Notes under the pieces: model-generated | Databases searched by the model: none | Seen by the model: the letters and a program-made list of their open reading frames with translations, nothing else | Told to the model about the DNA's origin: nothing | Position numbers and translations under genes: made by a program | Assembly: GCA_003151515.1 (NCBI GenBank) | Contig: PLXS01000009.1 | Coordinates: forward strand, 1-64,000 | Length of the DNA stretch: 64,000 bases | Source of the DNA: Opitutaceae bacterium | Lineage (GTDB): Bacteria > Verrucomicrobiota > Verrucomicrobiia > Opitutales > Opitutaceae | Direction of reading: 5' to 3' | Part shown: piece by piece, positions 40,123-49,774 of the stretch | How the letters are laid out: each line of letters starts with the position of its first letter | Position numbering within the stretch: the stretch's first letter is position 1

Positions 40123-41367
40123 ATGAATAAGAAACTGAATCCGATCCGCCTGCTGGGCGCCCTGTTGGCCTTGGCGGCCTCCGGCCGCGCCCAGACCGCC
40201 ACGCCCGCAACGCCGGCGGCGCCGGCAACGACGACACCGGCGGCGACCACGCCGGCCGCAGCTACGCCTGCAGCGCCTCCCACATCCCCCGTTTCAACTC
40301 CTTCCATGGAGGGCCCGCTCGCGGTGAATGTGAAGCCCGAGAGCTTCGACATCCCGGACTTCGGGAAGATCTACGTCTCGGGGGCGGTGACGGGCATCGG
40401 GTTGTATGAGGACACGCTGTTTTCGGGCGACCGCAGGGACCTCGCCGACGTGAGCAACGCCCAGGTCTTCGTTCAGAAGGTTGACGGCGCATTCCAGTTC
40501 TTCATCCAGGCCGGCGTGTATTCGCTGCCGTCCCTCGGCGCGGGTTACGTTACCTCCGGAACCGAGACAACCAATACGTACGGACCGCTTCCGCAGGCCT
40601 TCGTCAAGTTTGTGAGCGGCAACTTTTCGCTCGAGGCAGGCAAGCTGCCGACGATCTGCGGCGCCGAATACACGTTCACCTACGAGAACATGAACATCGA
40701 GCGCGGGCTCCTCTGGAACCAGGAGAACGCCGTCAACAGGGGCGTGCAGGCGAATTACACCGCGGGCCCGGTGCTCGTCCAGGTTTCATGGAACGACGGC
40801 TATTACTCGGACCGCTTCAATTGGCTCTCGGGCGCGGTCACATGGACCATCAACAGCTCAAACACGCTGGAATTCATGTCCATGGGCAACATCGGGACGA
40901 CCGACTATGGGACCCTTGCGACACCCCTGTACCTGAACAATCAGAGCAACATGGAGAACCTGATCTACTCGTACGCTTCCGGCGCGTGGACCGTCCAGCC
41001 CTACCTGCAGTACGGCGAGACAAAGACGGGCGCGAACATCGGAATCGCCAAGGCGAGCTCAACGACGGGCGCCGCCCTGTTGGTCAACTATGCGGTTCCA
41101 AACACGAGCTTCAATCTGTCGGGGCGCGTCGAGTACATCTCCTCGTCGGGCAGTGCGACCGACGGCTCTGTCAATCTGCTCTACGGTCCCGGCAGCAAGG
41201 CCTGGTCGTTCACGTTCACACCGTCCTACCAGGCCGGAGTCCTCTTCACGCGAGTGGAGGTATCGGTCGTCCAGGCGTCGAGCGTTGTCAGCGGCATGGG
41301 GCTCGGGCCAAACGGCAGGAACACCGAGCAGTTCCGACTGGCGATAGAGACAGGCATCCTATTCTAG
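40123..41367 (+). CDS. outer-membrane beta-barrel porin, BBP2-like
   Basis: 414-aa exported protein. Signal peptide MNKKLNPIRLLGALLALAAS cut near GRA-Q, then a low-complexity Ala/Thr/Pro stretch (residues about 24-58), then alternating beta strands (GKIYVSGAVTGIGLYEDT, GAFQFFIQAGVYSLPSL, FSLEAGKLPTICGAEYTFTY) ending in the terminal phenylalanine (TGILF) for BAM recognition. The pattern is that of the BBP2 porin-like family common in Verrucomicrobia and Acidobacteria. A terminator follows. Confidence 0.82.
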   Translation: MNKKLNPIRLLGALLALAASGRAQTATPATPAAPATTTPAATTPAAATPAAPPTSPVSTPSMEGPLAVNVKPESFDIPDFGKIYVSGAVTGIGLYEDTLFSGDRRDLADVSNAQVFVQKVDGAFQFFIQAGVYSLPSLGAGYVTSGTETTNTYGPLPQAFVKFVSGNFSLEAGKLPTICGAEYTFTYENMNIERGLLWNQENAVNRGVQANYTAGPVLVQVSWNDGYYSDRFNWLSGAVTWTINSSNTLEFMSMGNIGTTDYGTLATPLYLNNQSNMENLIYSYASGAWTVQPYLQYGETKTGANIGIAKASSTTGAALLVNYAVPNTSFNLSGRVEYISSSGSATDGSVNLLYGPGSKAWSFTFTPSYQAGVLFTRVEVSVVQASSVVSGMGLGPNGRNTEQFRLAIETGILF

Positions 41368-41415
41368 GCTAGGCGTTCCATTTCGACCCCCGCGACTTTC
41401 CAGCAGCCGCGCCTT

Positions 41416-41449
41416 GCCCGTTCCCCTGCCAGGGGGCGGGCTTTTCTTT
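41416..41449 (+). terminator. Rho-independent terminator after the porin
   Basis: GCCCG/CGGGC and CCCCT/AGGGG stems with a small internal loop, followed by TTTTCTTT. Confidence 0.8.
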
Positions 41450-41515
41450 GGGGGCACACGGAGCCGTTCTTTCGTGTCATTTTCGGGAATTCGTGGTTAA
41501 TCGACCCCACCCATC

Positions 41516-42553
41516 ATGCCCCTACGCGTCCTCATCCTCGGTGCCAACGGCTTCATAGGCAGCTCCCTGACCCACGCCATCCTGACGCAGAAGGACTGGG
41601 AGGTGTACGGCATGGACGTCGGCGACCACAAGCTCGGCGACTGCCTCGGCCACCCCCGCTTCAGGTTCGTCGAGGGCGACATCACGATCTCGCGCGAGTG
41701 GATCGAGTACCACGTGAAGAAATGCGACGCGGTCCTGCCGCTCGTGGCGATAGCGAACCCGGTGCAGTACGTGAAGGACCCCCTGAGGGTCTTCGAGCTG
41801 GATTTCGAGGCCAACCTCGAGATCGTGCGCAAGTGCGCAAAGTACAAGAAGCGCATCATCTTCCCGTCGACCTCCGAGGTCTACGGGATGTGCCCTGACA
41901 GCGAGCTCAACGAGGAGACGAGCGCGCTCGTCTACGGGCCGATCGAGCGCCAGCGCTGGATATACGCCTGCTCGAAGCAGCTCCTCGACAGAGTGATCTA
42001 CGCCTACGGCGTGCGCGACAACGCCGACTACACGCTCTTCCGGCCCTTCAACTGGATCGGGCCCAAGCTGGACAACGTCCTCGAGCCCAAGGAGGGGAGC
42101 TCCCGGCTCTTCACGCAGTTCATCTCCAACGTCATCTTTGAGAAGCCGCTGCAGCTGGTCGACGGTGGCAGGCAGGGCCGCTCCTTCACCTACATTGACG
42201 ACGGCGTCGACGCGCTCCTGCGGATCATCGAGAACAAGGGGGGCAGGGCGTCGCGCCAGATCTTCAACATTGGCAACCCCGGCAACAACGTGAGCGTGGC
42301 GCAGCTCGCCAAGCTGATCATCGCCGCGTTCAAGGACTTCCCGGAATACCGGGAGCAGGCGGCGCGGGCCAGGACCGTGGTCGTGTCCTCGGGCAAGTAC
42401 TTCGGCAAGTACTACCAGGACATCCAGCGGCGCGTCCCGTCCGTCGCGGCGATCAGGAGGCAGCTCGGGTGGAGGCCGAAGGTCGACCTGAGGACGGCGA
42501 TCAAACTGACCCTCGAGTACCACCTGGCGCACAAGGACTACCAGCTGGACTGA
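41516..42553 (+). CDS. arnA: ArnA-type NAD-dependent UDP-glucuronate decarboxylase (free-standing domain)
   Basis: 345-aa short-chain dehydrogenase fold: LILGANGFIGSSLTHAI (NAD loop), PLVAIANPVQYVKDP, STSEVYGMC and YACSKQLLDRVIYAYG (Tyr-x3-Lys). Closest in layout to the C-terminal half of ArnA (oxidative decarboxylation of UDP-glucuronate), rather than a generic epimerase, because of the preceding arnT-arnB-arnC set. arnD follows five bases later. Confidence 0.85.
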   Translation: MPLRVLILGANGFIGSSLTHAILTQKDWEVYGMDVGDHKLGDCLGHPRFRFVEGDITISREWIEYHVKKCDAVLPLVAIANPVQYVKDPLRVFELDFEANLEIVRKCAKYKKRIIFPSTSEVYGMCPDSELNEETSALVYGPIERQRWIYACSKQLLDRVIYAYGVRDNADYTLFRPFNWIGPKLDNVLEPKEGSSRLFTQFISNVIFEKPLQLVDGGRQGRSFTYIDDGVDALLRIIENKGGRASRQIFNIGNPGNNVSVAQLAKLIIAAFKDFPEYREQAARARTVVVSSGKYFGKYYQDIQRRVPSVAAIRRQLGWRPKVDLRTAIKLTLEYHLAHKDYQLD

Positions 42554-42558
42554 CCGCC

Positions 42559-43461
42559 ATGGCGGTGCGACTCGCGCTCAAGGTTGACGTCGACACCGAT
42601 CGCGGCACGCGCGAGGGCGTTCCCAGCCTCGCGGCGGACCTGCGGGAGTTCGGGGCGCCGGCGTGCTTCCTGTTCTCGCTTGGCCCCGACCAGACCGGCC
42701 GGGCGATCACCCGGGTCTTCCGGCCGGGATTCTTCGGAAAGGTGAGCCGAACGAGCGTCGTCGAGCTCTACGGGATCCGCACCCTCCTGAACGGGACGCT
42801 CCTGCCGGCCCCGCACATCGGCCGGCGAAACGCGGACGCGATGAGGGCGGTGCGAGACGCGGGCTTCGAGGTCGGGATCCACAGCTACAACCACTACCGC
42901 TGGCAGGATCACGTGCAGGGGATGGACCTCGCCGCGGTGCGCTCCGAGTTCGGCGCGGCGCGCTCGGAGTTCGCGCGGATCTTCGGCGCCGAGGCGCAGA
43001 CCGCCGGCGCGGCGGGCTGGCAGAGCAACGAGCGGAGCAGGCGGGTGTACGAAGAGGCGAACCTCCTGTACTCGAGCGACACGCGCGGCACCTGCCCCTT
43101 CTTCCCGAGGATCGGCGGGAACGTGTTCCGCACGCTCGAGGTGCCGAGCACGCTGCCGACCCTGGACGAGCTCATGGGAAGGCCCGAGTTTCCGGACGCC
43201 ACGCTGGCGGCCCACCTGATGTCGCTGCTCAAGCCGGACCGGCTCAACGTGTTCACGCTCCATGCGGAGATCGAGGGGATGGGCCGGCGGGGCATCTTCC
43301 GCGAGTTCCTCGCGGCATGCCGCTCGGCGGGCATCGAGTTCGTGGGGCTGGGGGACGAGGCCCGCGCGCTCCTGGCCGACCGCGGCGCCATCCCCGTGTG
43401 CGACCAGGCCATGGCCTCGATCGACGGTCGAAGCGGTCTCATCGCGACCCAGGCCGCCTGA
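42559..43461 (+). CDS. arnD: ArnD-type deformylase, polysaccharide deacetylase family
   Basis: 300-aa protein from ATG 42559. NodB-like fold: LKVDVDTDRGTREGVPSLAA (metal Asp), EVGIHSYNHYRWQD (the HxxxH motif), AGWQSNERSR, and a C-terminal LHAEIEG (His-containing). It removes the formyl group from undecaprenyl-P-Ara4FN, completing substrate for ArnT. The last arn gene in this window; arnE/F flippase genes are not seen. Confidence 0.9.
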   Translation: MAVRLALKVDVDTDRGTREGVPSLAADLREFGAPACFLFSLGPDQTGRAITRVFRPGFFGKVSRTSVVELYGIRTLLNGTLLPAPHIGRRNADAMRAVRDAGFEVGIHSYNHYRWQDHVQGMDLAAVRSEFGAARSEFARIFGAEAQTAGAAGWQSNERSRRVYEEANLLYSSDTRGTCPFFPRIGGNVFRTLEVPSTLPTLDELMGRPEFPDATLAAHLMSLLKPDRLNVFTLHAEIEGMGRRGIFREFLAACRSAGIEFVGLGDEARALLADRGAIPVCDQAMASIDGRSGLIATQAA

Positions 43462-43472
43462 CGGCCGCGCCC

Positions 43473-44618
43473 CTACGCGCGGTCCAGCCTGCTCAGGAGC
43501 CACAGCCCGAGGCACAAAAAGAGCATGTTCGGCACCCAGAGCAGGATCTCGGGATGGTACTCCGGGTGGTTGTCCAGCAGCTTGATCGCGTCGATGATGC
43601 AGTAGTAAGCGAGGGCCAGGAGCACGGCGATGCCCAGGTTCGCGCTGGTCTCCCGCCGCGAGACCCTGATGCCCAGCGGCACGCCGACCAGGGCGAACGA
43701 GATGATGGCCAAGGCCATGTTGAGCTTGTCCTGGATGGTCAGGGAGACCAGGAGCAGGCTGTGCTCATGCGCCGCCTCGCCGCCCGGCGGGATTTTCTCG
43801 CGCAGGATCCTCGACTTCTCGGCCATGAGCTCGCCGTAGGTCATCCACGGGAGCTTCTGGTGCACGGTTTGGACGCCGAAGTAGCGCGCCAGCGAGAGCC
43901 GGAACGGGTCGATCTCCCCGAACGAGTTGATCTTCAGGGGCTGCGTGAAGTCGTCCGGGGCGCTTCGGTCGTGCTCCTCGATCCTCGCGCGCTCGAGCTT
44001 CACGATGAACTCGTTCGTCGCCTCGTCGTAGTCGACGCTCCCGGACTCCGCGCGCACGAATCGGACGACGCGACGCTCGGCGTCCAGCTGCCAGAGCCAG
44101 AAGTCATACACGGAGGAGCCCTCCATCGAACCCACGTAGACCACGTAGCCCGGGAACTCGCGGATGAACGTCCTCGGGCGGATGAAGCTCAGGGGGTTCG
44201 CGCGCATGGCCGCCGCGAATTCCCTGTGGTACTGCACCCGCGACCAGGGCATCGACTCGAAGTTGACCCGCAGGCCCGCGGCGCCGCCGATGATCGCTAG
44301 AAAGAAGACCGGTGCGGCGATCCTCGGGATGCTCAGGCCGGCGGCGCGCATCGCCGTGACCTCGCTGTCCGAGGAGAGCCTGCCGAGCGTCAGGAGCACC
44401 CCGGTGAGCACGCCCAGCGGGAGCGCGTAGTAGATGACGAACGGCAGCAGGAGGAGGACCAGCCTAACGAACGTGAGAAGCGCCAGCTGGCCCGACAGCA
44501 TCGGGCCCATCAGGTCGCGCAAGATATTGCCCGCCATGAGCACGAACGCGAACAGGCACATGGCCGCGATGGTCGTCACGAGCACGCTCCCGAAGATGTG
44601 GCGGTCGAGCAGGTTCAC
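43473..44618 (-). CDS. LptF/LptG-type lipopolysaccharide export permease
   Basis: 381-aa YjgP/YjgQ protein: N-terminal LLDRHIFGSVLVTTIAAMCL, LPLGVLTGVLLTLGRLSSDSE, MRAAGLSIPRI and three C-terminal helices (LVGVPLGIRVSRRETSANLG, LLWVPNMLFLCLGLWLL). It is a permease of the LptBFGC complex. The GTG start at 44618 overlaps the kinase stop, so the two are co-translated. Which of F or G it is cannot be told. Confidence 0.88.
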   Translation of the reverse strand: MNLLDRHIFGSVLVTTIAAMCLFAFVLMAGNILRDLMGPMLSGQLALLTFVRLVLLLLPFVIYYALPLGVLTGVLLTLGRLSSDSEVTAMRAAGLSIPRIAAPVFFLAIIGGAAGLRVNFESMPWSRVQYHREFAAAMRANPLSFIRPRTFIREFPGYVVYVGSMEGSSVYDFWLWQLDAERRVVRFVRAESGSVDYDEATNEFIVKLERARIEEHDRSAPDDFTQPLKINSFGEIDPFRLSLARYFGVQTVHQKLPWMTYGELMAEKSRILREKIPPGGEAAHEHSLLLVSLTIQDKLNMALAIISFALVGVPLGIRVSRRETSANLGIAVLLALAYYCIIDAIKLLDNHPEYHPEILLWVPNMLFLCLGLWLLSRLDRA

Positions 44619-46597
44619 GCGGCCGCCCCCGTCATCGCGGCGTGGGCCATGCGCACCAGCTTCTCGACGGTGAAGGGCTTCTCGAGGAAGTAGCGCACGC
44701 CGTTCTCGGCCGCGTCGCCGCGGTTCTCGACGGAGGCGTAGCCGCTTGAGGCGATCACCGGCAGCTCGGGCGCCAGCCGGCGCAGCGCCGCTATGGTCTG
44801 GATTCCGTCCAGGCCCGGCATCTGGATGTCGACGATAGCAAGGGAGAAGCTTCCCGGGGAATTCCTCGCGATCTCGAGGGCCTCGGCGCCGCCCTTGGCC
44901 TTGGTCACCAGGAAGCCAAAGTGCTCGAGCGAGCTGGTCATGATCTGGCGCACGGAATCCTCGTCGTCGACGACCAGGATGCGCTCGCCGTGGCCCCGCG
45001 GCGCCAGCTCCGGGGCCCTGGCCTCGGCGGCCGCGGGCCTCTCCGCGGCGGCCTCCGTCGCGGGCAGGAACACCGAGAAGGTGGTGCCGGCGCCCTCCCT
45101 TGAGACGAACGTGATGAAGCCGGCGTGGGCCTTCGCTATCGACCGGGCCGTGGAGAGGCCCAGGCCGCTTCCACGGCCGACGGCCTTGGTCGTGAAGAAC
45201 GGGTCGAAGACCTGCCCCTTGAGGATGTCCGGTATGCCGGTGCCGGTGTCCGCGAGGTCAAGGCGCACGAAGAAGCCCGGCACCGCGTCCGGGTGCGGTC
45301 GCGGGGCGTTAGGGGAGACGGTATCGGCGCGCGCGGAGATCGAGAGCCTCCCGCCCGAGGGCATGGCGTCCCGCGCGTTGACGCAGAGGTTCAGGAGCAG
45401 CTGGTGCAGCTGCGCCGGGTCGCCCAGGATGGCGGGCGTGCCCTCGGCGATCGCGACGTCGATGCGGACCGACTTGGGGAACGTGCCCTCGAGGAACGTG
45501 CGGATCTCGCCCAGGAGCGAGAGCGGGTCCACCGCGACCCGCGGGCCCTCCATCCCGCGCGCGAACAGGAGGATCTGGCGCACGAGCTCCGCGCCGCGCT
45601 TGGCGTTGTCCTTGACGACCCCGAGGAGCTGGCGCCCTTCGGTGTCGAGCACCTTCTCCTCGAGCAGGTCCCCGGCCATCATGACGGGCGCCAGGATGTT
45701 GTTCAGGTCGTGCGCGATGCCGCCGGCCAGGGTTCCGATGCTCTCGAGGCGCTGGTTCTGGATCACCTGGCTCTCGAGGAGCTTCCTCTCCGTGATGTCC
45801 AGGATGAAGCCCTCGAGGATGCGCGTGGCGCTGTCCGGGGAGTGGACGACGCGGCCTCGGTCGAGGACCCATTTTATGGCGCCACTGCGGGCGCGGATCC
45901 GGTACGTGAGCTCGAAGGAGCCGTTCTGGCCCGTCGCGGCTGCGACGGCATCGCGCACGCCCTTGCGGTCCTCGGGGTGGATGATCTCCTCGAAGCTCGT
46001 CAGGCGGTTCCCGATGAGGTCCCCTGCGTCGTAGCCCGTGAGGACGGCGCAGCCGGCGCTCACGAACTCCTTCGTCCACTGGTTGTCGTCGCGGCAGCGG
46101 TATGCCATCCCGGGCAGGTTGCTGAACAGGGCCTCCATGGTCTGCTCGTGCTCGCGAAGCGCGCTCTCGACCCTCTTGCGCTCCGTGATGTCGCGCTCGA
46201 TGAACACGAAGTACTCGGTGCCCTCCTGGGGGACCTTCACGGAGCTGGCCTCGATCTCGACCCAGAAGGGGGTGCCGTCCTTCCTGTAGTTGAGCAGCTC
46301 GGCGCGGACGTGCCTGCGGGCGCCGAGCGCCGCCTCGATGCGCCGGAGCTCGTCCACGGGCGTCTTCGGCCCCTGCAGGAAGCGCGGCGACCTGCCCAGG
46401 ACCTCCGCGGCGCTGTAGCCGGTGGTGGCCTCGAAGGCCGGGTTCACGTAGACGATGCGCGGGCCGGGCTCGCCCAAGGGATGGGTCTCGGTCACTATCA
46501 CGATGTCGCTGATCCTCTCGATGGCCATCGCGGCCAAGTCCGGAGGGAGAGCGGTCAACGAGCGGACGGCACTGATGGAACGCGGGGTCTGACCCAT
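44615..46597 (-). CDS. PAS-PAS hybrid sensor histidine kinase with receiver domain
   Basis: 660-aa soluble protein with two PAS domains (about 20-135, with the PAC-like ERDITERKRVESAL, and about 145-265, with LDITERKLLES). It then has a histidine box GGIAHDLNNILAPVMMAG, an HATPase domain (LLNLCVNARDAMPSG, GSGLGLSTARSI) and a C-terminal receiver (VDDEDSVRQIM, DIQMPGLDG). No membrane helices, so a cytoplasmic sensor, phosphorelay type. Output partner not apparent. Confidence 0.93.
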   Translation of the reverse strand: MGQTPRSISAVRSLTALPPDLAAMAIERISDIVIVTETHPLGEPGPRIVYVNPAFEATTGYSAAEVLGRSPRFLQGPKTPVDELRRIEAALGARRHVRAELLNYRKDGTPFWVEIEASSVKVPQEGTEYFVFIERDITERKRVESALREHEQTMEALFSNLPGMAYRCRDDNQWTKEFVSAGCAVLTGYDAGDLIGNRLTSFEEIIHPEDRKGVRDAVAAATGQNGSFELTYRIRARSGAIKWVLDRGRVVHSPDSATRILEGFILDITERKLLESQVIQNQRLESIGTLAGGIAHDLNNILAPVMMAGDLLEEKVLDTEGRQLLGVVKDNAKRGAELVRQILLFARGMEGPRVAVDPLSLLGEIRTFLEGTFPKSVRIDVAIAEGTPAILGDPAQLHQLLLNLCVNARDAMPSGGRLSISARADTVSPNAPRPHPDAVPGFFVRLDLADTGTGIPDILKGQVFDPFFTTKAVGRGSGLGLSTARSIAKAHAGFITFVSREGAGTTFSVFLPATEAAAERPAAAEARAPELAPRGHGERILVVDDEDSVRQIMTSSLEHFGFLVTKAKGGAEALEIARNSPGSFSLAIVDIQMPGLDGIQTIAALRRLAPELPVIASSGYASVENRGDAAENGVRYFLEKPFTVEKLVRMAHAAMTGAAA

Positions 46598-46741
46598 TGT
46601 TATCCGGATATATAGGGGCGGCGGGAGCGCGCCTAAAGCGAATAGTGCAAATTATGTCGCTTTGACCGTGCCCGAGGGGGCAGATTTTTTGAACGTGGGC
46701 GGGGACCGGCTGTCCACGGGGGTCTTCCCCTCCCGCAACTG

Positions 46742-47605
46742 ATGTACAAACCACGCATAACCCTCCTCTTGGCCGCCCTGGCCGCCATCGCCCCCGCCGC
46801 ATTCGCGTCGGGTGATGCGGCCGAGCCCGAGACGATGGCGCAGCACCGGCTGACGCAGATCGAGGAGCACCAGAAGGCCCTGTTCGCGGACGCCGCCGCC
46901 CAGGGCAAGGCGCTGGACGCCTCGTCCTTCCAGTCCCAGGTCGAGCAGCTCACCCGGGAGTACGAGTCGCTCCTGCGCGACAATCCAAAGTTTGCGGACG
47001 GGTTCGCATGCTACGGGTACATGCTCTGGAAGGTCGGCCTTAGGAAGCAGGCGGTCGCCATCCTGCTCAAGGCGAACGAGATGGATCCGAACATCCCGCT
47101 CGTCAAGAACGAGCTCGGCAACTATCTGGCCGAGGACGGCAAGCCCCTGCAGGCGGTCAACTACTTCCTCTCCGCGGTGAAGCTGAAGCCCAAGGAGCCG
47201 CTCTACCACTATCAGCTTGGCACCCTGCTCTGCGAGGCGAGGGACGACTTCCTGCGCAGCGGCGAGTGGACCCGCGACTCGGTGGACCACGCGATGCAGG
47301 AGGCCTTCAAGAGTGCGGCGGAGCTTGCGCCGGACCGCATCGAGTTCGCCTACAGGTACGCGGAATCCTTCTACGACATGGCCGACCCGGACTGGCCTGC
47401 GGCCCTCAAGGTGTGGCAGGGGCTCGAGTCCAAGGCGCAGTCCGAGCTCGAGCGCCAGACCATGTGCCTGCACCAGGCCAATGTCCTCATCTACATGGGC
47501 AGGGCCGACCAGGCCCGCAAGGTCCTGGACACAGTCATCCTGCCGGCCCTGGACGAGCAGAAGCAGAAGCTGGTTGCGCGCATTGCCCCCGCGTCGGAGA
47601 AATAG
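46742..47605 (+). CDS. tetratricopeptide-repeat protein, exported
   Basis: 287-aa protein with signal peptide MYKPRITLLLAALAAIAPAA and TPR repeats (YGYMLWKVGLRKQAVAILLK, VKNELGNYLAEDGKPLQAVN, LYHYQLGTLLCEARDD). Ends three bases before the M50 protease gene, with which it forms a short operon. Probably an adaptor for protein assemblies in the periplasm. Confidence 0.82.
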   Translation: MYKPRITLLLAALAAIAPAAFASGDAAEPETMAQHRLTQIEEHQKALFADAAAQGKALDASSFQSQVEQLTREYESLLRDNPKFADGFACYGYMLWKVGLRKQAVAILLKANEMDPNIPLVKNELGNYLAEDGKPLQAVNYFLSAVKLKPKEPLYHYQLGTLLCEARDDFLRSGEWTRDSVDHAMQEAFKSAAELAPDRIEFAYRYAESFYDMADPDWPAALKVWQGLESKAQSELERQTMCLHQANVLIYMGRADQARKVLDTVILPALDEQKQKLVARIAPASEK

Positions 47606-47608
47606 GGC

Positions 47609-48283
47609 ATGGATCTGGATCCGGCATTCATCCGCGACGGGCTGATCATCTTCCTCCTGCTCGTGGTCAGCATCATATTCCACGAGTGGGGGCACGCGAT
47701 CGTGGCGGATCTGCTGGGCGACGACACGCCCCGCTCCGAGGGCCGGGTGACCCTGGACCCGCGCTCGCACTTGGACCTCGTGGGCACCGTGATCATCCCG
47801 CTCATCAACATCTTCGTGTTCCGGGGTGGGTTCAACTTCATCGGATGGGGCAAACCGGTCATGACAAACCCGTCCAACTATGCCAACAGGCAGCGCGACG
47901 ACGTCCTCGTCTCGCTCGCGGGCCCCGCGGCCAACCTGCTGCTCGCCGTCGCGGCCGTCCTCGCCCTGTCGCCCGTCGTGGCGGCGCACCCGAGGTTCGG
48001 CGAGCTGGTCTACGGGCTTGTCGTCATGAACGTGGGGCTCGCGGTCTTCAACATGATCCCGATACCGCCGCTGGACGGCGCGACGCTGCTTCGGCGCGCG
48101 GTCAGGATGTCCGAGGAGACCTACTACGGCATCGCCCGCTGGAGCGGGCTGATCCTGCTCGTCCTCATCAACCTGAGCGTGACCCGGCAGGTCATCGGGT
48201 TCCTGGTGGGCGAGGCCTGCGTCCCGTATGCGGTCCTCTGCAACTGGATAAGCCCCACGGCCTGCCGCCTGATATTCTCGTGA
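47609..48283 (+). CDS. M50-family (site-2) metalloprotease
   Basis: 224-aa membrane protease. HEWGH (in VSIIFHEWGHAIVAD) in the first helix and NMIPIPPLDG in the last are the active-site motifs, and RQRDDVLVSLAGPAANLLL is also typical. It lacks PDZ domains, unlike RseP. Intramembrane cleavage of an unknown substrate. Confidence 0.9.
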   Translation: MDLDPAFIRDGLIIFLLLVVSIIFHEWGHAIVADLLGDDTPRSEGRVTLDPRSHLDLVGTVIIPLINIFVFRGGFNFIGWGKPVMTNPSNYANRQRDDVLVSLAGPAANLLLAVAAVLALSPVVAAHPRFGELVYGLVVMNVGLAVFNMIPIPPLDGATLLRRAVRMSEETYYGIARWSGLILLVLINLSVTRQVIGFLVGEACVPYAVLCNWISPTACRLIFS

Positions 48284-48315
48284 CGCCCGCCGGATGGCTA
48301 AGGTGCGCCGAGGCC

Positions 48316-49170
48316 ATGAGCGCGCGCAGCAAGGCGACCTTCGGACAAGTGGCGTCGGGCGCGCGCGACGAGGCCCTGTATCTGATCCTGCGGGTGCTGC
48401 GGCTTCCCCTGGACAGCCCGGGCTCCGTGATGCGGCGCAGGCTCCCCGCGGCGCAGTCCGCGGCGGTGGGCGAGGCCCTGAGGCGGCGATTCGTCGACCG
48501 GGAGCCGGCGGCCTACATCACGGGCGAGGCCTGGCTGGGCGGCCTCAGGTTCCACGTCGACGAGCGCGTCCTCATCCCGCGAAGCTACTTTGTCGAGGTC
48601 CTGGAGGGGCAGGTCGACCCGTGGATCGGGGACCCGGCCCGGGTGACGCGGGCCGCCGACGTGTGCACGGGCTCGGGCTGCCTCGCCGTGCTGCTCGCGA
48701 GGCATTTCAAGGGCGCCATGGTTGACGCGACCGACCTCATTGCCGGGGCGCTGGAGGTGGCGGCGGCCAACGTGAGGCTGCACCGCCTCTCGGGGCGCGT
48801 GCGCCTTCTCGAGGGCGACCTGCTCCTGCCCGCGGGGGCCGCCCGCTACGACGTGATCCTCTCAAACCCACCCTACGAGCCCTCGGCGCGCGTCGACAGG
48901 CTGCCCTTGGAATTCCGCAGGGAGCCGAGGGTCGCCCTGGACGGAGGCAGCGACGGCCTGCAGACCATCCGAAGGCTGGTGCGACAGGCGGCCGCGCGGC
49001 TCAGGCCCCGGGGCATCCTCATGATCGAGGTGGGCGGGTGCAGGGAGGCGTTCGAGCGGGAGTTCGCCCACCTGGAGCCCCACTGGTTCCACACCCAGGA
49101 CGGCAGCGACTGCGTGTGCCTGATCCAGGTCGAGCGGCTCGCCCGCCGTCACGGGCGCGCCAGGTCGTAG
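48316..49170 (+). CDS. prmB: uL3/release-factor-type glutamine methyltransferase
   Basis: 284-aa SAM methyltransferase from ATG 48316. The DVCTGSGCLAVLLA loop and NPPYEPSARV catalytic motif are intact. The N-terminal region (LILRVLRLPLDSPGSVMR, then AYITGEAWLGGLRFHVDERV) resembles PrmB more than PrmC. It methylates a ribosomal glutamine. Converges on metW with a 22-base overlap. Confidence 0.85.
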   Translation: MSARSKATFGQVASGARDEALYLILRVLRLPLDSPGSVMRRRLPAAQSAAVGEALRRRFVDREPAAYITGEAWLGGLRFHVDERVLIPRSYFVEVLEGQVDPWIGDPARVTRAADVCTGSGCLAVLLARHFKGAMVDATDLIAGALEVAAANVRLHRLSGRVRLLEGDLLLPAGAARYDVILSNPPYEPSARVDRLPLEFRREPRVALDGGSDGLQTIRRLVRQAAARLRPRGILMIEVGGCREAFEREFAHLEPHWFHTQDGSDCVCLIQVERLARRHGRARS

Positions 49171-49757
49171 AGCGCGTAGCCCGCGAGCAGGTTGGGCAGC
49201 ACCGGGCAGGGCGTGCGCCAGTCGCCGAGGAGATGGGCGCGCCGCACGACCCGGATCGACTTCTCGCGGCAGAAGGCCTCGAAGTCGGCGATAGTCAGGT
49301 GGTTCGCGGGGCGGCTCTCGTGCCACGCGGTCGTGTAGACCGCGTTTCGCAGCTTGCGGCCCCGCACGAGGGCGCCGAGCCGGTTCTTCCAGAAGCCGAG
49401 GTTAACGAACCCGACCGTCAGGGCGGAGCCCACCCGCAGGGCCTCGAGGATCACGCCCGCCGGGTCGTCGAGCTCGTGGGCCGTGCGCGAGCAGATGACC
49501 CGGTCGAAGTGGCGGTCCGGGAATGCCCGCATGAAGCCGGTCATGTCGCCCTGGTAGACGCTTAGGCCGCGCTGCACGCAGGAGACGATGCGCCCGAAGT
49601 CGAGGTCGACCCCGGTCGCCTGGACCTGCTTCGCCTGGACCAGGTAGTCCATGAGTTCGCCCCTGCCGCATCCCAGGTCGAGGACGCGCGACTGGGGCTC
49701 GACCCACTCGCCGATCACCCTCATGTCCACCGTGCGCTTCTCTACGACTCTGGTCAT
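49149..49757 (-). CDS. metW: methionine biosynthesis protein MetW
   Basis: 202-aa methyltransferase-fold protein from ATG 49757. Motifs: SRVLDLGCGRGELMDYL, ATGVDLDFGRIVSCVQRGL, FDRVICSRTAHEL and GFVNLGFWKNRL. Always near metX and thought to aid it. It follows metX by 17 bases. Confidence 0.9.
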   Translation of the reverse strand: MTRVVEKRTVDMRVIGEWVEPQSRVLDLGCGRGELMDYLVQAKQVQATGVDLDFGRIVSCVQRGLSVYQGDMTGFMRAFPDRHFDRVICSRTAHELDDPAGVILEALRVGSALTVGFVNLGFWKNRLGALVRGRKLRNAVYTTAWHESRPANHLTIADFEAFCREKSIRVVRRAHLLGDWRTPCPVLPNLLAGYALYDLARP

Positions 49758-49774
49758 GGCGGGTCCCTCGCGCA

